From NCBI GenBank assembly GCA_947627905.1, contig CANQXX010000004.1, positions 27,624-91,623 of the forward strand: a DNA stretch of 64,000 nt, written 5' to 3'. Under the pieces are notes generated by a model. It ran no database searches, was not told where the DNA came from, and saw nothing but the letters and a program-made list of their open reading frames with translations. The translations under genes were made by a program, and so were the position numbers. Positions 62,825-64,000 of the stretch are shown piece after piece (the first letter of the stretch is position 1; every line of letters starts with the position of its first letter). The DNA comes from an uncultured Clostridia bacterium (GTDB lineage Bacteria; Bacillota; Clostridia; Oscillospirales; Ruminococcaceae).

Positions 62825-63250
62825 ATGCCAACCTTTAACCAGTTAGTACGCAAGGGAAGAACTGTTCTCGAGAAGAAATCGACGGCTCCTGCTCTTCAGA
62901 AGGGCTACAACTCCAAGAAGAAGATAGCTATCGACCAGAGCGCTCCCCAGAAGAGAGGCGTCTGCACAGCAGTAAGAACGGCTACACCTAAAAAGCCTAA
63001 CTCCGCTATGAGAAAGATCGCCAGAGTAAGGCTTACAAACGGTACCGAAGTAACCGCTTATATCCCGGGTATCGGTCATAACCTTCAGGAACACTCCGTT
63101 GTTCTTATCAGAGGCGGACGTGTAAGGGATCTCCCCGGTGTGCGTTACCACATCATCAGAGGTACGCTGGATGCTCAGGGCGTTGCCAAGAGAAATCAGG
63201 CGCGTTCCAAATACGGCGCAAAGAGGCCTAAGGCAGGCGCGGCTAAGTAA
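62825..63250 (+). CDS. rpsL: Ribosomal protein S12
   Basis: This 141-residue S12 protein of the decoding centre keeps [36 protein letters not shown] and SKYGAKRPK. An insertion after KGYNS ([10 protein letters not shown]) makes it longer than the 124 residues of E. coli. The residue equivalent to E. coli Lys87 is Arg (VRDLPG), a change that gives streptomycin resistance when made in E. coli. AAAGGAGAG precedes ATG 62825. Confidence 0.97.
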   Translation: MPTFNQLVRKGRTVLEKKSTAPALQKGYNSKKKIAIDQSAPQKRGVCTAVRTATPKKPNSAMRKIARVRLTNGTEVTAYIPGIGHNLQEHSVVLIRGGRVRDLPGVRYHIIRGTLDAQGVAKRNQARSKYGAKRPKAGAAK

Positions 63251-63417
63251 TTTCCGCATAGCCTAATTTTATTCAGACTCATTGAAACCGCATCATGATT
63301 TATGCGGAGTAATTCATTATATATGGATACCTCTGCATTGGTCGTGCGTGTCATCACCCGTTCGGGTGTGGTGAAGCGAGTACCTGTGATAGCATTTATA
63401 TGAAGGAGGGAAGTATT

Positions 63418-63888
63418 GTGCCAAGAAGAGGTAATATTGCAAAACGTGAGGTTTTGTGCGATCCTGTATACAATTCCGAGATCGTTACTCGTCTTATCAA
63501 CAACATAATGCTCGACGGCAAGAAGGGCGTTGCTCAGAAGATCGTTTACGGAGCTTTTGAGATCGTTGCAGAAAAGACAGGAAAGGACGCTCTTGAGGTA
63601 TTTGAGCAGGCGCTCGAAAATATCATGCCTCTGCTGGAAGTAAAGGCAAGACGTGTGGGCGGTTCCACATATCAGGTGCCTATGGAGGTAAGACCTGAAA
63701 GACGTCAGACACTCGGTCTGAGGTGGCTTACCACTTACGCAAGAGCAAGAAGCGAAAGAACTATGAAGGAAAGACTTGCCGCTGAAATAATGGACGCAGT
63801 AAACGGACTCGGCGGAGCTTGCAAGAAGCGTGAGGATACTCACAAAATGGCAGAAGCAAACAAGGCTTTCGCACATTACCGTTGGTAA
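63418..63888 (+). CDS. rpsG: Ribosomal protein S7
   Basis: This 156-residue protein is exactly the usual length when GTG 63418 is taken as the start, eight bases after [28 protein letters not shown] begins it, and [18 protein letters not shown] is the RNA-binding helix region. It initiates assembly of the 30S head. A hairpin (CACCCG-TTCG-GGTGTG near 63356-63371) lies in the 167-base gap after rpsL. Confidence 0.97.
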   Translation: MPRRGNIAKREVLCDPVYNSEIVTRLINNIMLDGKKGVAQKIVYGAFEIVAEKTGKDALEVFEQALENIMPLLEVKARRVGGSTYQVPMEVRPERRQTLGLRWLTTYARARSERTMKERLAAEIMDAVNGLGGACKKREDTHKMAEANKAFAHYRW

Positions 63889-63938
63889 CAGCGGCGTGAC
63901 AGTTCCCTTTACAGGGAATTTGAATTGGAGGAAAATTT

Positions 63939-64000
63939 ATGCCAAGAGATTGTTCACTTGAACAAACCAGAAATATTGGTATAATGGCTCACATTGACGC
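63939..64000 (+). CDS. fusA: Elongation factor G, 5' end
   Basis: ATG 63939, seven bases after GGAGG, opens the frame MPRDCSLEQTRNIGIMAHID, the N-terminus of EF-G up to the start of its P-loop. The gene runs off the window. It follows rpsG by 50 bases, the standard str operon order. Confidence 0.95.
   Translation, partial: MPRDCSLEQTRNIGIMAHID

Overview
The window looks like a chromosomal segment of a gut or rumen Clostridia bacterium, probably a Ruminococcus-like member of the Oscillospiraceae. This rests on purine-rich ribosome binding sites, many GTG/TTG starts, near-consensus TTGACA-17-TATAAT promoters, an L10 leader, a CIRCE operator, plant-polysaccharide hydrolases and clostridial-style ribosomal proteins. 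No rRNA or tRNA gene and no CRISPR array was seen.

Layout. 1-10.6 kb: a c-di-GMP sensor, a membrane-anchored GH44 endoglucanase/xyloglucanase, a cytoplasmic GH3 glycosidase, a GNAT, a fluoride channel, an ion-transporter-superfamily permease and an ArsP_2-type metal exporter. 10.6-12.2 kb: guaA. 12.2-23.7 kb: an AT-rich accessory island beginning at the guaA terminator, a diverged copy of which reappears at 15.65 kb. The island carries a zinc-ribbon/PD-(D/E)XK protein, a HEPN-like gene broken at a T10 run, two paralogous small proteins, a decayed MobV relaxase, a type II restriction-modification cluster (controller, nuclease, two methyltransferases) with a HEPN-like and a winged-helix-like gene in the same operon, and an APH(2'')-like protein lacking its catalytic aspartate. 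23.8-27.1 kb: pnuC, a second diguanylate cyclase and azlCD. 27.4-35.1 kb: a Ter-type stress operon transcribed leftward: vWA (TerY-like), PP2C phosphatase, Ser/Thr kinase with zinc ribbon, a P-type-ATPase-like protein without catalytic residues, a beta-helix/TerD protein and a WalJ-like hydrolase. 35-49.5 kb: housekeeping and transport genes (TrmK-NIF3 fusion, metY, DUF305, YgjP, CDF exporter, nucleoside kinase, lipoproteins, ilvE). 50-55.6 kb: an ABC-2 exporter and an acn-icd cluster for 2-oxoglutarate supply. 55.7-64 kb: a TetM-like GTPase fused to a YacP/Rae1 NYN nuclease, rplJL with an L10 leader, a CIRCE-controlled hsp20, and the start of the str operon (rpsL, rpsG, fusA).

The strongest unexplained signal is a roughly 300-bp non-coding repeat present three times (27.1, 36.1 and 49.6 kb). 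It has near-perfect inverted ends and about seven hairpins; several stems differ in sequence between copies but keep pairing, as expected of a selected RNA or single-stranded DNA fold. The second is the Ter operon with its catalytically dead P-type ATPase. The third is the guaA-linked island, which holds two independent HEPN-like proteins beside nuclease and methyltransferase genes.
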